Made by a program: the position numbers and the translations under genes. Below are positions 10,005-17,196 of a stretch of DNA of 64,000 nt, piece by piece. How positions within the stretch are numbered: the stretch's first letter is position 1; each line of letters starts with the position of its first letter. This DNA comes from Panacibacter ginsenosidivorans. Its GTDB lineage: Bacteria > Bacteroidota > Bacteroidia > Chitinophagales > Chitinophagaceae. The DNA is taken from the NCBI RefSeq assembly GCF_007971225.1, contig NZ_CP042435.1:1925501-1989500 (forward strand), read 5' to 3'. The notes below the pieces were generated by a model. It made no database searches, was not told where the DNA came from, and saw nothing but the letters and a program-made list of their open reading frames with translations.

Positions 10005-10031
10005 AGATTATATTAATGCCTCAATAAAATA

Positions 10032-10063
10032 AAAAGCAGTCATATCATATGGTTGCTTTTTTT
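10032..10063 (+). terminator. Rho-independent terminator
   Basis: AAAAGCA and TGCTTTT arms with an inner CATAT/ATATG stem, then a run of seven T. It ends the first DUF4197 transcript just inside the left half-element. Confidence 0.75.
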
Positions 10064-10089
10064 ATTTCAAAGCATGTTCCTGCATTGTT

Positions 10090-10121
10090 TTTGACAGCCT
10101 CATACTATTCCAATAATTTTG
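10090..10121 (+). promoter_or_regulatory. Bacteroidota-type promoter for second DUF4197 gene
   Basis: -33 TTTG at 10090-10093, 20-base spacer, -7 TAATTTTG at 10114-10121, 22 bases before the ATG. Matches the TTTG/TAnnTTTG consensus. Confidence 0.65.
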
Positions 10122-10143
10122 AACACACAAATAACCAATCGTT

Positions 10144-10860
10144 ATGAAGAAACTATTATGCGCTTTCCTGATATTTCCTTTCTTTAGCAGTTGTGATGTT
10201 GCGCAGCAGGTGCTTAATGATTCAACATCAACAACAGGCGCACTCTCCACAACAGATATTGTAGCAGGGTTAAAAGAAGCGTTAACCGTAGGCACTCAAA
10301 ACAGCAGTAATAAACTTTCAGCTGTAGATGGTTTCTTTAAAGATGCAGCCATAAAAATATTAATGCCACCGGAAGCACAAAAAGTAGAAAGCACATTGCG
10401 CAGCCTGGGTTTTGGGAGCGTAGTTGATAAAGCTATTCTCTCTATGAACCGTGGTGCAGAAGATGCAGCAAAATCTGCTACACCCATTTTTGTAAATGCT
10501 ATCAAACAAATGACTATCACTGACGCACTGGGTATTTTAAAAGGTGGCGATAATGCTGCTACCAATTATTTCAAAGACAAAACAACAGCACAGTTAACAT
10601 CAGCATTTCGCCCGGTAATAGATAAAGCATTGGTAAAAACAGATGCCACAAAATATTGGGGAGATGTATTTAGTGTGTACAATAAGTTCTCTGCGAAAAA
10701 AGTAGATACTGATCTTGGTGCTTATGTTACCGGTAAAGCGATTGACGGAATCTTTTATGAAGTGGCGCTGGAAGAACAAAAGATCAGGAAAGATCCCGCT
10801 GCACGTGTTACAGATATATTGAAAAAAGTTTTTGGCAGCAAAGAAGCACAAACAAACTAA
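10144..10860 (+). CDS. DUF4197 lipoprotein (copy 2)
   Basis: 238 residues, closely similar along its whole length to the preceding gene (shared DGFFKDAAIKILMPP, AIKQM, GILKGGD and ARVTDILKKVFG). The N-terminus ends in a lipobox, FFSSC with Cys at residue 17, so this paralogue should be membrane-anchored, unlike copy 1. The function of the family is not known. The gene has its own promoter. It is enclosed by a left half-element (9986) and a right half-element (10934), so the duplicated copy is exactly the bracketed unit. Confidence 0.88.
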   Translation: MKKLLCAFLIFPFFSSCDVAQQVLNDSTSTTGALSTTDIVAGLKEALTVGTQNSSNKLSAVDGFFKDAAIKILMPPEAQKVESTLRSLGFGSVVDKAILSMNRGAEDAAKSATPIFVNAIKQMTITDALGILKGGDNAATNYFKDKTTAQLTSAFRPVIDKALVKTDATKYWGDVFSVYNKFSAKKVDTDLGAYVTGKAIDGIFYEVALEEQKIRKDPAARVTDILKKVFGSKEAQTN

Positions 10861-10864
10861 CAAC

Positions 10865-10891
10865 CTTCTAAATCTCCTAAAGGGAGACTTT
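10865..10891. repeat. Short C/G-run palindrome (second family)
   Basis: Imperfect palindrome with CTCC/GGAG arms inside CTAAATCTCCTAAAGGGAG. Related copies are at 12708, 26547 and 26751. Such CCCCTAAA...GGGG motifs are common between genes in Bacteroidota. Confidence 0.6.
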
Positions 10892-10933
10892 AAAATTCTT
10901 TACTATTCTACATTGTTGAATAATGATGAGAAC

Positions 10934-10998
10934 GTACAAGAGTGCGACGCAACAAAAGCATCACAGTTGGAATGCAGTCTGGTTCAGAAAAAAAAATC
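10934..10998 (-). repeat. Interspersed repeat, right half, core A
   Basis: Core A reversed at 10934-10953, preceded by the usual loop sequence TTGAATAATGATGAGAAC, followed by GCATCAC and an A-run. Lies between convergent genes. Confidence 0.9.
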
Positions 10999-11975
10999 TA
11001 ATGATCCAACGGACGTTTTTTTATCATACCTCCTTTGGTATCGTTAACACTACTCATCACAACAAAGGCATTGGTGTCTATGCGTTCGATCTCTGCTTTT
11101 AACTTACTTAATTCAAGACGCGTTATAACCGTATAAAGAATATCAACATCTTTTGTTTCGCCGCTTTTGCCATGACCACGGCGGCCACGGTAAACAGTTA
11201 CGCCACGACCCATAATATTTACGATCATTTCTCTTATCTCATCATGATGCGGGGATATAATGGTAACGCCGGTATATTCTTCAATACCTTCTACCACAAA
11301 GTCGAGTGTTCTGGAAGCAGCCAGGTATGTGATCATAGAATACAAAGCCGTTTCTACAGATAATAAATATGCTGCAATAGAAAAAATAAGTACGTTGATG
11401 ATGATGATGATGTCGCCCATTGTTGTACTAAGCTTGCGGCTTAAAAAAATGGCCAGCACTTCAGTACCATCAATTACAGCACCACCTCTTACAGACATGC
11501 CAATACCTGCACCAAGAAAAAATCCACCAAATACTGCCACCAATAATTTGTCGTGTGTTACTTCGGGAAAATGTATAAACGCGACGCATAACGCAAGTCC
11601 AATAATAGCGATACATGTTTTTATGGCAAACTCCTTCCCTATTACTTTATAGGCAAGAAAAATAAAGGGCAGGTTAATGAGTACAATAAGATAATATATA
11701 GGTGTGCCTGTTACTTCTGAAGTAAGCAATGATAAACCTGTTGCGCCGCCGTCAATAAATTGATTGGGCAGTAAAAAGCTCTCGAGTCCAAACGCTGCTG
11801 ATATAATGCCTATTGCCATTAATACAGCATCTTTCGCAATCCTGCGGCTCATCAGTTTGAACCTCCGAAAAGCTTTCGCTAACTGGAACGAGGTGTACTG
11901 CGGTTCTTCGCCCGTTTTGGTTTGCTCTTTTTTTAGAACGGTATTAATGACAACCTGTTTCCAGAATGGGTTCAT
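10998..11975 (-). CDS. YitT family membrane protein (DUF161 plus DUF2179)
   Basis: 325 residues. After a basic cytoplasmic N-terminus of about 45 residues come five to six transmembrane helices (about 48-225) of the YitT_membrane domain, with FLLPNQFIDGGATGLSLL and GGAVIDGTEVLA. The C-terminal DUF2179 domain (about 245-315) contains GRGVTVYRGRRG. The family is inner-membrane and its substrate is unsettled. Length is typical. It converges with the DUF4197 lipoprotein gene across a right half-element. Confidence 0.87.
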   Translation of the reverse strand: MNPFWKQVVINTVLKKEQTKTGEEPQYTSFQLAKAFRRFKLMSRRIAKDAVLMAIGIISAAFGLESFLLPNQFIDGGATGLSLLTSEVTGTPIYYLIVLINLPFIFLAYKVIGKEFAIKTCIAIIGLALCVAFIHFPEVTHDKLLVAVFGGFFLGAGIGMSVRGGAVIDGTEVLAIFLSRKLSTTMGDIIIIINVLIFSIAAYLLSVETALYSMITYLAASRTLDFVVEGIEEYTGVTIISPHHDEIREMIVNIMGRGVTVYRGRRGHGKSGETKDVDILYTVITRLELSKLKAEIERIDTNAFVVMSSVNDTKGGMIKKRPLDH

Positions 11976-12069
11976 AGGCGCTTAGTTTATAGATTTCCGA
12001 TTCTGGTGAAGATAAAAATTTATGTTTTGTTTACCTCAAAAACATGCTAATTAAATCCTGAGAAAAGCA

Positions 12070-12693
12070 TTATGCAGTTACATGCAGCAGGTGTTTATCC
12101 TTGAAAAAATCTTCATTGAAAATATTCTGAACAGCTACCATGTAGGGCCGAACATTGCTTTCAAAAATTTCTACTGTAAGATCGCCGCCTTTTAAACAAA
12201 TCAGCCCGTTGGCCAGTTCCTGTGTATTGCCTTTTTTTATCAGAGGTTTACTCCATTGCCAGAGTTCTTTTAACGGTGCAACAGCGCGTGATACAGCAAA
12301 ATCAAATTTTCGGTTTTTTATTTCTTCTGCACGTGTATGTTGTGTGGTTACATTTTTCAAACCAATGCCTGCTGCAACGCCTTCTACCACTTTTAGCTTT
12401 TTTGCAATACTGTCTACCAAATGAAATTTTACTTCCGGGAAAAAAATGGCGAGTGGAATACCAGGAAAACCTCCGCCTGTGCCGATATCAATGATCTGTG
12501 TACCGGGTTTAAATTCTATTACTGCAGCAATTGCTAATGAATGCAATACATGTTTTTCATATAAACTATCAATATCTTTTCTTGAAATAACATTGATTTT
12601 GCTGTTCCAGTCTCTATACAATTCATCCAGCGCAGCAAATTGCTGTAATTGCGTTTCGGTAAAATCAGAAAAATATTTTAAAAGAATTTCCAT
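12070..12693 (-). CDS. rsmG: 16S rRNA m7G527 methyltransferase
   Basis: 207 residues, the usual RsmG/GidB length. It methylates N7 of G527 in 16S rRNA using SAM. The SAM-binding motif IIDIGTGGGFPGIPLAIFFP is at about residues 67-86, followed by FHLVDSIAKKLKVV and the family signature SRAVAPL. The start context YFSDFTETQLQQF fits the family N-terminus. Downstream by 43 bases is a membrane glycosyltransferase gene that is transcribed toward it, so the two may be cotranscribed. Confidence 0.94.
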   Translation of the reverse strand: MEILLKYFSDFTETQLQQFAALDELYRDWNSKINVISRKDIDSLYEKHVLHSLAIAAVIEFKPGTQIIDIGTGGGFPGIPLAIFFPEVKFHLVDSIAKKLKVVEGVAAGIGLKNVTTQHTRAEEIKNRKFDFAVSRAVAPLKELWQWSKPLIKKGNTQELANGLICLKGGDLTVEIFESNVRPYMVAVQNIFNEDFFKDKHLLHVTA

Positions 12694-12707
12694 GATTTGC
12701 TTTTATG

Positions 12708-12730
12708 CCCCTCCACCGGAGGAGTTGGGG
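12708..12730. repeat. Short C/G-run palindrome (second family)
   Basis: CCCC/GGGG outer and CTCC/GGAG inner arms between rsmG and the glycosyltransferase gene. Confidence 0.6.
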
Positions 12731-12736
12731 GAGAAC

Positions 12737-13870
12737 TTAATTCCAGTTCTTTGCAGGCTTCTTAAACAATGCCGGTGTAAACAATAAATAGTAAAAGAGC
12801 ATCCAGATATCAAGCAAAATAAAATAAGGCCACAGGTCTGCTTCGTTTAGCTTCTTCATGGTATTGCGCCATACCGCGCCCTGCACGATCATACGCAACA
12901 GTAACACCGCAAGTGCAAGCCACCAGTTGTAGAACAACAATGCTGCAACAAACAACGGGTACACCAGTATCTGCGAAAAAGAATAAAGCCCCAGCAAAAA
13001 TTTATGTTTTGGTTTATAATATTTTGAAGTAGTATAATGGCGGTATTTCTGTTTCTGCCATTCGCCAAAACTAAGCTTTGGTTCACTAAGCGTATGCGCT
13101 TCCGGATCTATTGCAATGGCAGTATTGTCTTTGGTTGCCACCTTATTTATAAAAAGATCATCATCGCCACCGGGTATATGATTGATGGCGGAAAAACCTT
13201 TGTTGTTATAAAACAATTCTTTTTTGTAAGAGAGATTTCTGCCCACGCCCATATATGGCATACCACTTAATGCAAAAGAAAAATATTGCAATGCACTGTG
13301 AAAAGTTTCAAACCTTATCAGCTTATTCAGCAGACCCGGTTTTTTATGATACGCTCCATAACCCAATACGATCTGCACATCATCATGATAAGCATCCTGC
13401 ATTTTCTGAATCCAGTTTTCGCTGGCAGGCACACAATCCGCATCGGTAAGCAGCACCACTTCGTACTTCGAAGATTTTATACCCATCGACAACGGAAATT
13501 TTTTACCCGGTATCATCTTCGCTTCCTGTGTAAGCGCCACAGGGTTTATATTCTTGAAGGATTTCCTGAATTCATCCAGCAAAAATTTTGTTTCATCGGT
13601 GCTGTTATCGTTTACTACAATTACTTCATGAGTAGTACGGTATTGCTGCACCAGAATGCCGGGCAGGTTACGGGCAATATTCTCTGCCTCATCCCTCGCA
13701 CAAATAATTACGGATACCGGATATTCCTGCGATTCCGTTTTTTCGGGCGCCCTGTATTGCGCCAGCCTGTTAAAAAAAAACAGGTAATAAAAAAGCTGTA
13801 TGGCTATTATAGCACAAAAGCAGATGAATATGGTTAGTTGCAGAAAGTCGGGTAACTGTATTAAGTGCAT
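12737..13870 (-). CDS. Family 2 glycosyltransferase, membrane-anchored
   Basis: 377 residues. An N-terminal transmembrane helix (about 10-30) precedes a GT-A domain with VSVIICARDEAENI, NDNSTDET, the DXD-type TDADC and the acceptor-side motif GGDDDLFI; two to three helices close the protein (about 290-365). It should transfer a sugar from a nucleotide donor to a lipid or polysaccharide acceptor at the membrane; the substrate cannot be told. The start at 13870 is chosen because a -7 box TATTTTTG lies at 13883-13876 on the minus strand, downstream of the more distal in-frame codons. Confidence 0.87.
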   Translation of the reverse strand: MHLIQLPDFLQLTIFICFCAIIAIQLFYYLFFFNRLAQYRAPEKTESQEYPVSVIICARDEAENIARNLPGILVQQYRTTHEVIVVNDNSTDETKFLLDEFRKSFKNINPVALTQEAKMIPGKKFPLSMGIKSSKYEVVLLTDADCVPASENWIQKMQDAYHDDVQIVLGYGAYHKKPGLLNKLIRFETFHSALQYFSFALSGMPYMGVGRNLSYKKELFYNNKGFSAINHIPGGDDDLFINKVATKDNTAIAIDPEAHTLSEPKLSFGEWQKQKYRHYTTSKYYKPKHKFLLGLYSFSQILVYPLFVAALLFYNWWLALAVLLLRMIVQGAVWRNTMKKLNEADLWPYFILLDIWMLFYYLLFTPALFKKPAKNWN

Positions 13871-13942
13871 GGCGGCAAAAATACTTAACTGTAGAGGATT
13901 TGCGGGGTTGATTATCCACATTTGCACAGTGGCGGGAATTGA

Positions 13943-13990
13943 TTTTTTGAACCCGGCAGTGGATTTTCATGGCCTCGTTCCTTGCGTCGG
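13943..13990 (+). repeat. Interspersed repeat, truncated left half
   Basis: T-run, GAACCCGGCAG, TTTTCATGGC blocks and then only the first eight bases of the core (TTGCGTCG) before the match ends at 13990. It marks the left border of the accessory patch and has no partner. Confidence 0.8.
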
Positions 13991-14034
13991 AAACAACAGC
14001 CAATAAGGGACAAGGTATATAATTAAAAGCTATC

Positions 14035-14048
14035 GTTTCAAAACGACT
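14035..14048 (+). repeat. 14-base direct repeat, left copy
   Basis: GTTTCAAAACGACT, repeated exactly at 16501-16514. The two copies enclose the small-gene pair, the RNA candidate and the IS1595 transposase. Confidence 0.55.
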
Positions 14049-14174
14049 TACTTTTGCAGTAGTTCCCGAAATGTAAAAACAATAGGAACTACGCATCTCA
14101 CATAAAGAGAGAATTTCTTCCCTTTCACGGAAATTCAAAGTTAATAAAAGCCGTTCTTATTGGATGGCTTTTAT
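14049..14174 (+). ncRNA. Possible small RNA
   Basis: A -7-like TACTTTTG at 14049-14056 is followed by a perfect 8-base stem (14059-14066 with 14085-14092) and ends at an AATAAAAGCC/GGCTTTTAT hairpin (14143-14174). No convincing ORF and no -33 box were seen, so this is a weak call. It is the only content recognised in the gap between the glycosyltransferase and the next gene apart from the truncated repeat. Confidence 0.25.
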
Positions 14175-14287
14175 ATTCACAGCATACTTTAAAAACCTTT
14201 ATTGATACTTTTTTTAATTGACTGAACACGAAATAAAGATGTCAAAGATTTACCGCCGCATATTAATATTGGTGGTTTTGCAGTTTA

Positions 14288-14641
14288 TTATAACAATGGT
14301 ATCACTACTGATAAAATTGCGGCAATAGTTCCTATTATTACAATCCAAAAAGTCCATTTAGCTATTTTCTCATTCCTTTTTTCTGTTTCCATTTGTTCCA
14401 CTAAGAAATTATATTTATTTCTACCTGCTGTTGTTAATCTATTCCCTTGTTCCTCTATATCATCAACAAAATACATTCCCTTTTCTATCAGACCTCTATT
14501 TTTCATTTCTTCTGTTATCTCATGCTCTAAACCTACGCCAGCTTCGCTTGCTTTTGATATAAAATCCCAGTAATTTAAATAGCCATTATTATCTACAAGT
14601 AATTTTAAAATATCATAGTCTTGCTTTTCTTCAAAAGTCAT
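14288..14641 (-). CDS. Small tail-anchored protein with helical N-terminal domain
   Basis: 117 residues, not recognised. Residues 1-85 look like a small winged-helix-like helical domain (LKLLVDNNGYLNYWDF, EITEEMKNRGLIEKG, GNRLTTAGRNKY), and residues 95-115 are one transmembrane helix, so the protein is probably tail-anchored with the domain in the cytoplasm. Its ATG overlaps the stop of the upstream 50-residue ORF by four bases (ATGA), showing translational coupling. Together they form a two-gene accessory operon. A regulatory or immunity role is possible but unproven. Confidence 0.65.
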   Translation of the reverse strand: MTFEEKQDYDILKLLVDNNGYLNYWDFISKASEAGVGLEHEITEEMKNRGLIEKGMYFVDDIEEQGNRLTTAGRNKYNFLVEQMETEKRNEKIAKWTFWIVIIGTIAAILSVVIPLL

Positions 14642-14790
14642 TTCTTATTGATTTTACTATTCTTAATTGGAGTATTAGCAGCCTTTTTAATAAGGTCTTG
14701 AAATGACATATCTATATGCAATGGTTGTTCTGGTAATTGCTTTGTGTTTGGAGTAATAAAGGCTTTTTTGGGTGGCTTTTTATTTTTCAT
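14638..14790 (-). CDS. 50-residue basic protein, upstream partner
   Basis: Short ORF starting with ATG at 14790 (MKNKKPPKKAFITPNTK) and ending in ATGA overlap with the next gene. It is Lys/Pro-rich at the N-terminus and carries a MSFQDLIKKAANTPIK segment of the kind seen in small Bacteroidota proteins encoded before membrane or regulatory genes. No function is known. The coupling supports it being a real gene. Confidence 0.6.
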   Translation of the reverse strand: MKNKKPPKKAFITPNTKQLPEQPLHIDMSFQDLIKKAANTPIKNSKINKK

Positions 14791-14847
14791 AAATACAAGG
14801 TACAAAACCGGCGTAATTTATTGTTGATAATTATTTTAGCAAACTCA

Positions 14848-14878
14848 TTTACACATTAAGATTAAAATGTTATATTTG
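14848..14878 (+). promoter_or_regulatory. Promoter for the structured RNA / small Cys-rich ORF
   Basis: -33-like TTTA at 14848-14851, 19-base spacer, -7 TATATTTG at 14871-14878. Transcription would begin near 14885, just before the hairpin series. Confidence 0.5.
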
Positions 14879-15118
14879 GTATATAAGCTCTTTATATCTA
14901 TAATTAAAAATCCCTCGACTAAGTTTGGACGCTTAAAAATCGAGGGATTGAGAATGATTTCGGTTACGAATATACGTAACACTTTGCATACTTCAATGCA
15001 GTTCTCGCCTTAATTATTACCGTTTAACATTAAATTTTTCGCAGCGTGCTGCTTAACTATTTGCTCGATATTGAGTAAATAACCGCACCTACATTGTAGT
15101 GGCACAATCTCCTATAAT

Positions 15119-15271
15119 ATGGCACGTAAAGCCTATTTTGGGAAGTGTTTTTGTTGTAAAAATTTTGGGCAGATAACCTTTAGGACTGTCAAAAAGGAAG
15201 ATGACGAGGACACGGATGAAAAAAAGAAAGGCAAACTTGTTATCATTTGCCTTAGATGTTTGAAAAAGTAG
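15119..15271 (+). CDS. 50-residue zinc-ribbon-like protein
   Basis: ATG at 15119, TAG at 15269-15271. The product begins MARKAYFGKCFCCKNF and ends LVIICLRCLKK. Cysteines at 10, 12, 13 and the CLRC pair at 44 and 47 could bind one zinc ion in a treble-clef or ribbon fold. The middle (residues about 25-39) is a highly charged Glu/Asp/Lys stretch. It lies inside the structured transcript described above, between 5' and 3' hairpins. It might bind nucleic acid, but this is inference. Confidence 0.55.
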   Translation: MARKAYFGKCFCCKNFGQITFRTVKKEDDEDTDEKKKGKLVIICLRCLKK

Positions 15272-15329
15272 TCAGTGTAAAGAACCTAAAAACTTGTAGT
15301 AAGCAAGCAGGTTGAATTTACACATCTCC

Positions 15330-15366
15330 AAAAGTCCGGTATTCGCAGTACTGGGCTTTTTTTATT
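15330..15366 (+). terminator. Strong rho-independent terminator
   Basis: 12-pair stem (AAAAGTCCGGTA with TACTGGGCTTTT, with G-T pairs), loop TTCGCAG, followed by seven T. The remaining bases to the transposase stop (15367-15551) hold nothing I can support. Confidence 0.85.
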
Positions 15367-15551
15367 TTATTCGGAGCGCAAATATATAATCTTTGCGAAC
15401 AAATAACATGCTAAATAATAAACGAATTGATTTAAAGAAAGTTGTATGTATAATGGTTAAACAGTTAATAAATTGGTTGAGCAGCACAAATAGATTGAGT
15501 GTGAATATATAAAAACAGCATGTATTAACAAAAATAATTTTATAATGTACT

Positions 15552-16478
15552 TTACTTTTTACCAGTTAATGTCTTATAATCCAAACGTCCCTCAACTTGT
15601 CCTAATGACATTCTAAACCTATCAGCATCTTTCATTTTTCTACTGTTATATCTAAATGCAAATTCATCACAATATCTTTCAAGATGCTTAACGCTTACTT
15701 GGTGATATATTCCTATAATGCCTCTTTTTAATAAACTAAACGCTCCCTCTATGCTATTCGTGTGGTATTGTCCTTTTACAAATTCATCCTGCAAATGATT
15801 TACTACTTCATGCAGTTTATATTCTTTATCCAAACCTTTATAAGAGATAAGGCTATCAGTAATAACAACAGCATCTTTATTTACATGCTTTCTAACCATA
15901 CCTTTTAATGTGTCCTTACTACTATCAATAACTTTAAATACTACTTTGTTTTCACGTTCTAATAGTCCCATAACACCAGTTTTATTTTCTGTATGACTTC
16001 TATTTTCAACGTGTGCTTTATTACGTATTGATTTGTGTTTATTTTTCATCTTTCCACCTATCCAAACTTCATCTATTTCACAGGTATTATTTAATTCAAC
16101 AGGTTCTTTATCTCTCATTAATTCACGTAATCTATGTATCATGAACCAGCTTGCTTTTTGGCTTACACCAATATCTCTTGCTAATTGATAAGAAGATATT
16201 CCTTTCTTATGAGCAGTAACTAAATAACATGCCATGAACCATTTGTTTAAGGGAATATTGCTTGCTTCAAATACTGTTCCTACTGTAACACTAAACTTTT
16301 TATAACATGCAGATGAACCACACTTATAACGCTTGCCGTTCTCAATCACATAGCATTTACCATAACCACAGTAAGGACAAATAGCTTTACCGTCCTGCCA
16401 ACGGCTTTCAGCTAAAAACTTTCTGCATGTAGCATCGTCCGGCATCGTTGCAATTAGTTCATGAAGATTTTTAAACAT
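15552..16478 (-). mobile_element. IS1595-family transposase
   Basis: 308 residues. The N-terminal zinc ribbon has CPYCGYGKC and YKCGSSACYKKFSV (about residues 35-60), followed by a helix-turn-helix region (SSYQLARDIGVSQKASWFMIHRLR). The ISXO2-like catalytic domain shows EIDEVWIGGK, VVITDSL and HTNSIEGAFSLLKRG, consistent with the DDNK/DDEK triad of IS1595. The frame is intact, so it may be active. I found no convincing terminal inverted repeats; upstream space is only 40 bases before the next gene, so the element's ends are unclear. Confidence 0.88.
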
Positions 16479-16500
16479 GGTTATTTAGTTTTAAATTGTA

Positions 16501-16514
16501 GTTTCAAAACGACT
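16501..16514 (+). repeat. 14-base direct repeat, right copy
   Basis: GTTTCAAAACGACT, identical to 14035-14048, three bases before the ATG of the following gene. Confidence 0.55.
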
Positions 16515-16517
16515 AAT

Positions 16518-16958
16518 ATGGATAATAAAATAGAGTTTAGGAATTTAGAATTAATAAAAAGCGGCTTGAAAATATCGGTATGGAAGTGTAGTGTTGATTT
16601 TTTTATAAAGAGATTGAATAAACTTGAAAATTCTACTGCAATTTCACAAAAGCCATATTTTATACGTCCAACATATACTAATGCACCATTCAATAGCAAT
16701 GTAACAACAGGATTAATTGTATTATTAAATGATGAGAATGTAAGAGAATATGTTGCAATTCTTGAAATGGAAGTAATGCTAAGTAGAAATGATGAGCCAA
16801 TAAAAGAAGCAAATGATTTATGGCTATTAAACCAATATGCTTTATCTATATTTGAAAGCCAAATAAAACAAAATGGAATAGTAGATAAAAATGAAAATCT
16901 CATAATTGTTCCTATTGTTGAGTTTTCACAAATTGATTTCCAAGATTGGATTCGTTGA
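16518..16958 (+). CDS. Hypothetical protein
   Basis: 146 residues from the ATG at 16518 (MDNKIEFRNLELIKSG); an upstream in-frame extension would run into the transposase promoter and is rejected. No signal peptide or membrane helix. A conserved-looking core is FIRPTYTNAPFNSNVTTGLI and VREYVAILEMEVML, followed by a helical C-terminus. I do not recognise the family. Its 3' end overlaps the convergent ORF by 47 bases. Codon use is AT-rich like the rest of the accessory patch. Confidence 0.6.
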   Translation: MDNKIEFRNLELIKSGLKISVWKCSVDFFIKRLNKLENSTAISQKPYFIRPTYTNAPFNSNVTTGLIVLLNDENVREYVAILEMEVMLSRNDEPIKEANDLWLLNQYALSIFESQIKQNGIVDKNENLIIVPIVEFSQIDFQDWIR

Positions 16959-17127
16959 TTTTATCAATGGCTTTTGTTATTAACTCAACTGCTCTTTCCT
17001 CATCGTGTATAATACCGATTTTAATACTGCATTTTAAATCTATTTCAACAATATTCCCATCAGAAGCAATAAATTGCAATTCGCTATCTTGTCCCAAATC
17101 AGTTATGAGTGCCCTTGCGTCGCACAC
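16912..17127 (-). pseudogene. ORF whose start lies in a repeat core, possible gene remnant
   Basis: 71 residues if the GTG inside the repeat core is used (MCDARALITDLGQDSE). The part after the repeat looks like real protein (LQFIASDGNIVEIDLKCS, DEERAVELITKAIDKI). The same frame is open upstream through the whole core to the stop codon of the neighbouring gene and reads SGAGHLNIELLPLDPK, which also looks protein-like. It may be a truncated gene whose 5' end was replaced or fused by the repeat. No family recognised. Confidence 0.4.
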
Positions 17128-17133
17128 TTGTAC
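17103..17133 (+). repeat. Interspersed repeat, left half, core A variant
   Basis: ATGAGTGCCC block and core A (CACACTTGTAC variant) at 17115-17133. Its outer flank matches that of the copy at 21123. It is the only copy that overlaps an ORF. Confidence 0.85.
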
Positions 17134-17196
17134 TTTTGGATCTAAGGGCAGCAGTTCGATGTTTAAATGTCCAGCGCCACTTGCAGTAATACTTTT

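Larger units (their letters stand above)
14885..15366 (+). ncRNA. Candidate structured RNA transcript with embedded small ORF
   Basis: From the promoter the sequence holds a perfect 10-base stem (14909-14918 with 14940-14949), directly followed by what looks like a three-way junction: GAGAA/TTCTC (14950-14954, 15002-15006) enclosing GTTACG/CGTAAC (14963-14968, 14975-14980) and TGCAT/ATGCA (14985-14989, 14996-15000). After the 50-residue ORF there is a nested hairpin with GTGTAAA/TTTACAC (15275-15281, 15317-15323), AACCT/AGGTT and CTTG/CAAG arms, then a strong terminator. I match it to no RNA class I know; tmRNA-like features were not found. Confidence 0.5.

Noticed and set aside
10832-11047. 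ORFs that run through repeat cores (reading VQECDA or VASHSC)
   Set aside because: The cores happen to be open in several frames, so short ORFs arise at many copies with the same peptide; none continues into a recognisable protein except the doubtful case at 16912.
13770-14138. 122-codon minus-strand ORF upstream of the glycosyltransferase
   Set aside because: It overlaps the glycosyltransferase start in another frame and crosses the truncated repeat; the composition is not protein-like.
14885-15366. tmRNA, 6S RNA or RNase P RNA
   Set aside because: No tRNA-like ends, no tag-coding frame, no long central bulged hairpin and none of the RNase P core motifs could be found.
15408-15512. 34-codon ORF between the RNA candidate and the transposase
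   Set aside because: Too short, no ribosome-binding site, low-complexity composition.
15400-16520. Terminal inverted repeats of an IS1595 element
   Set aside because: No matching inverted ends or 8-base target duplication were visible around the transposase, so only the gene is reported.
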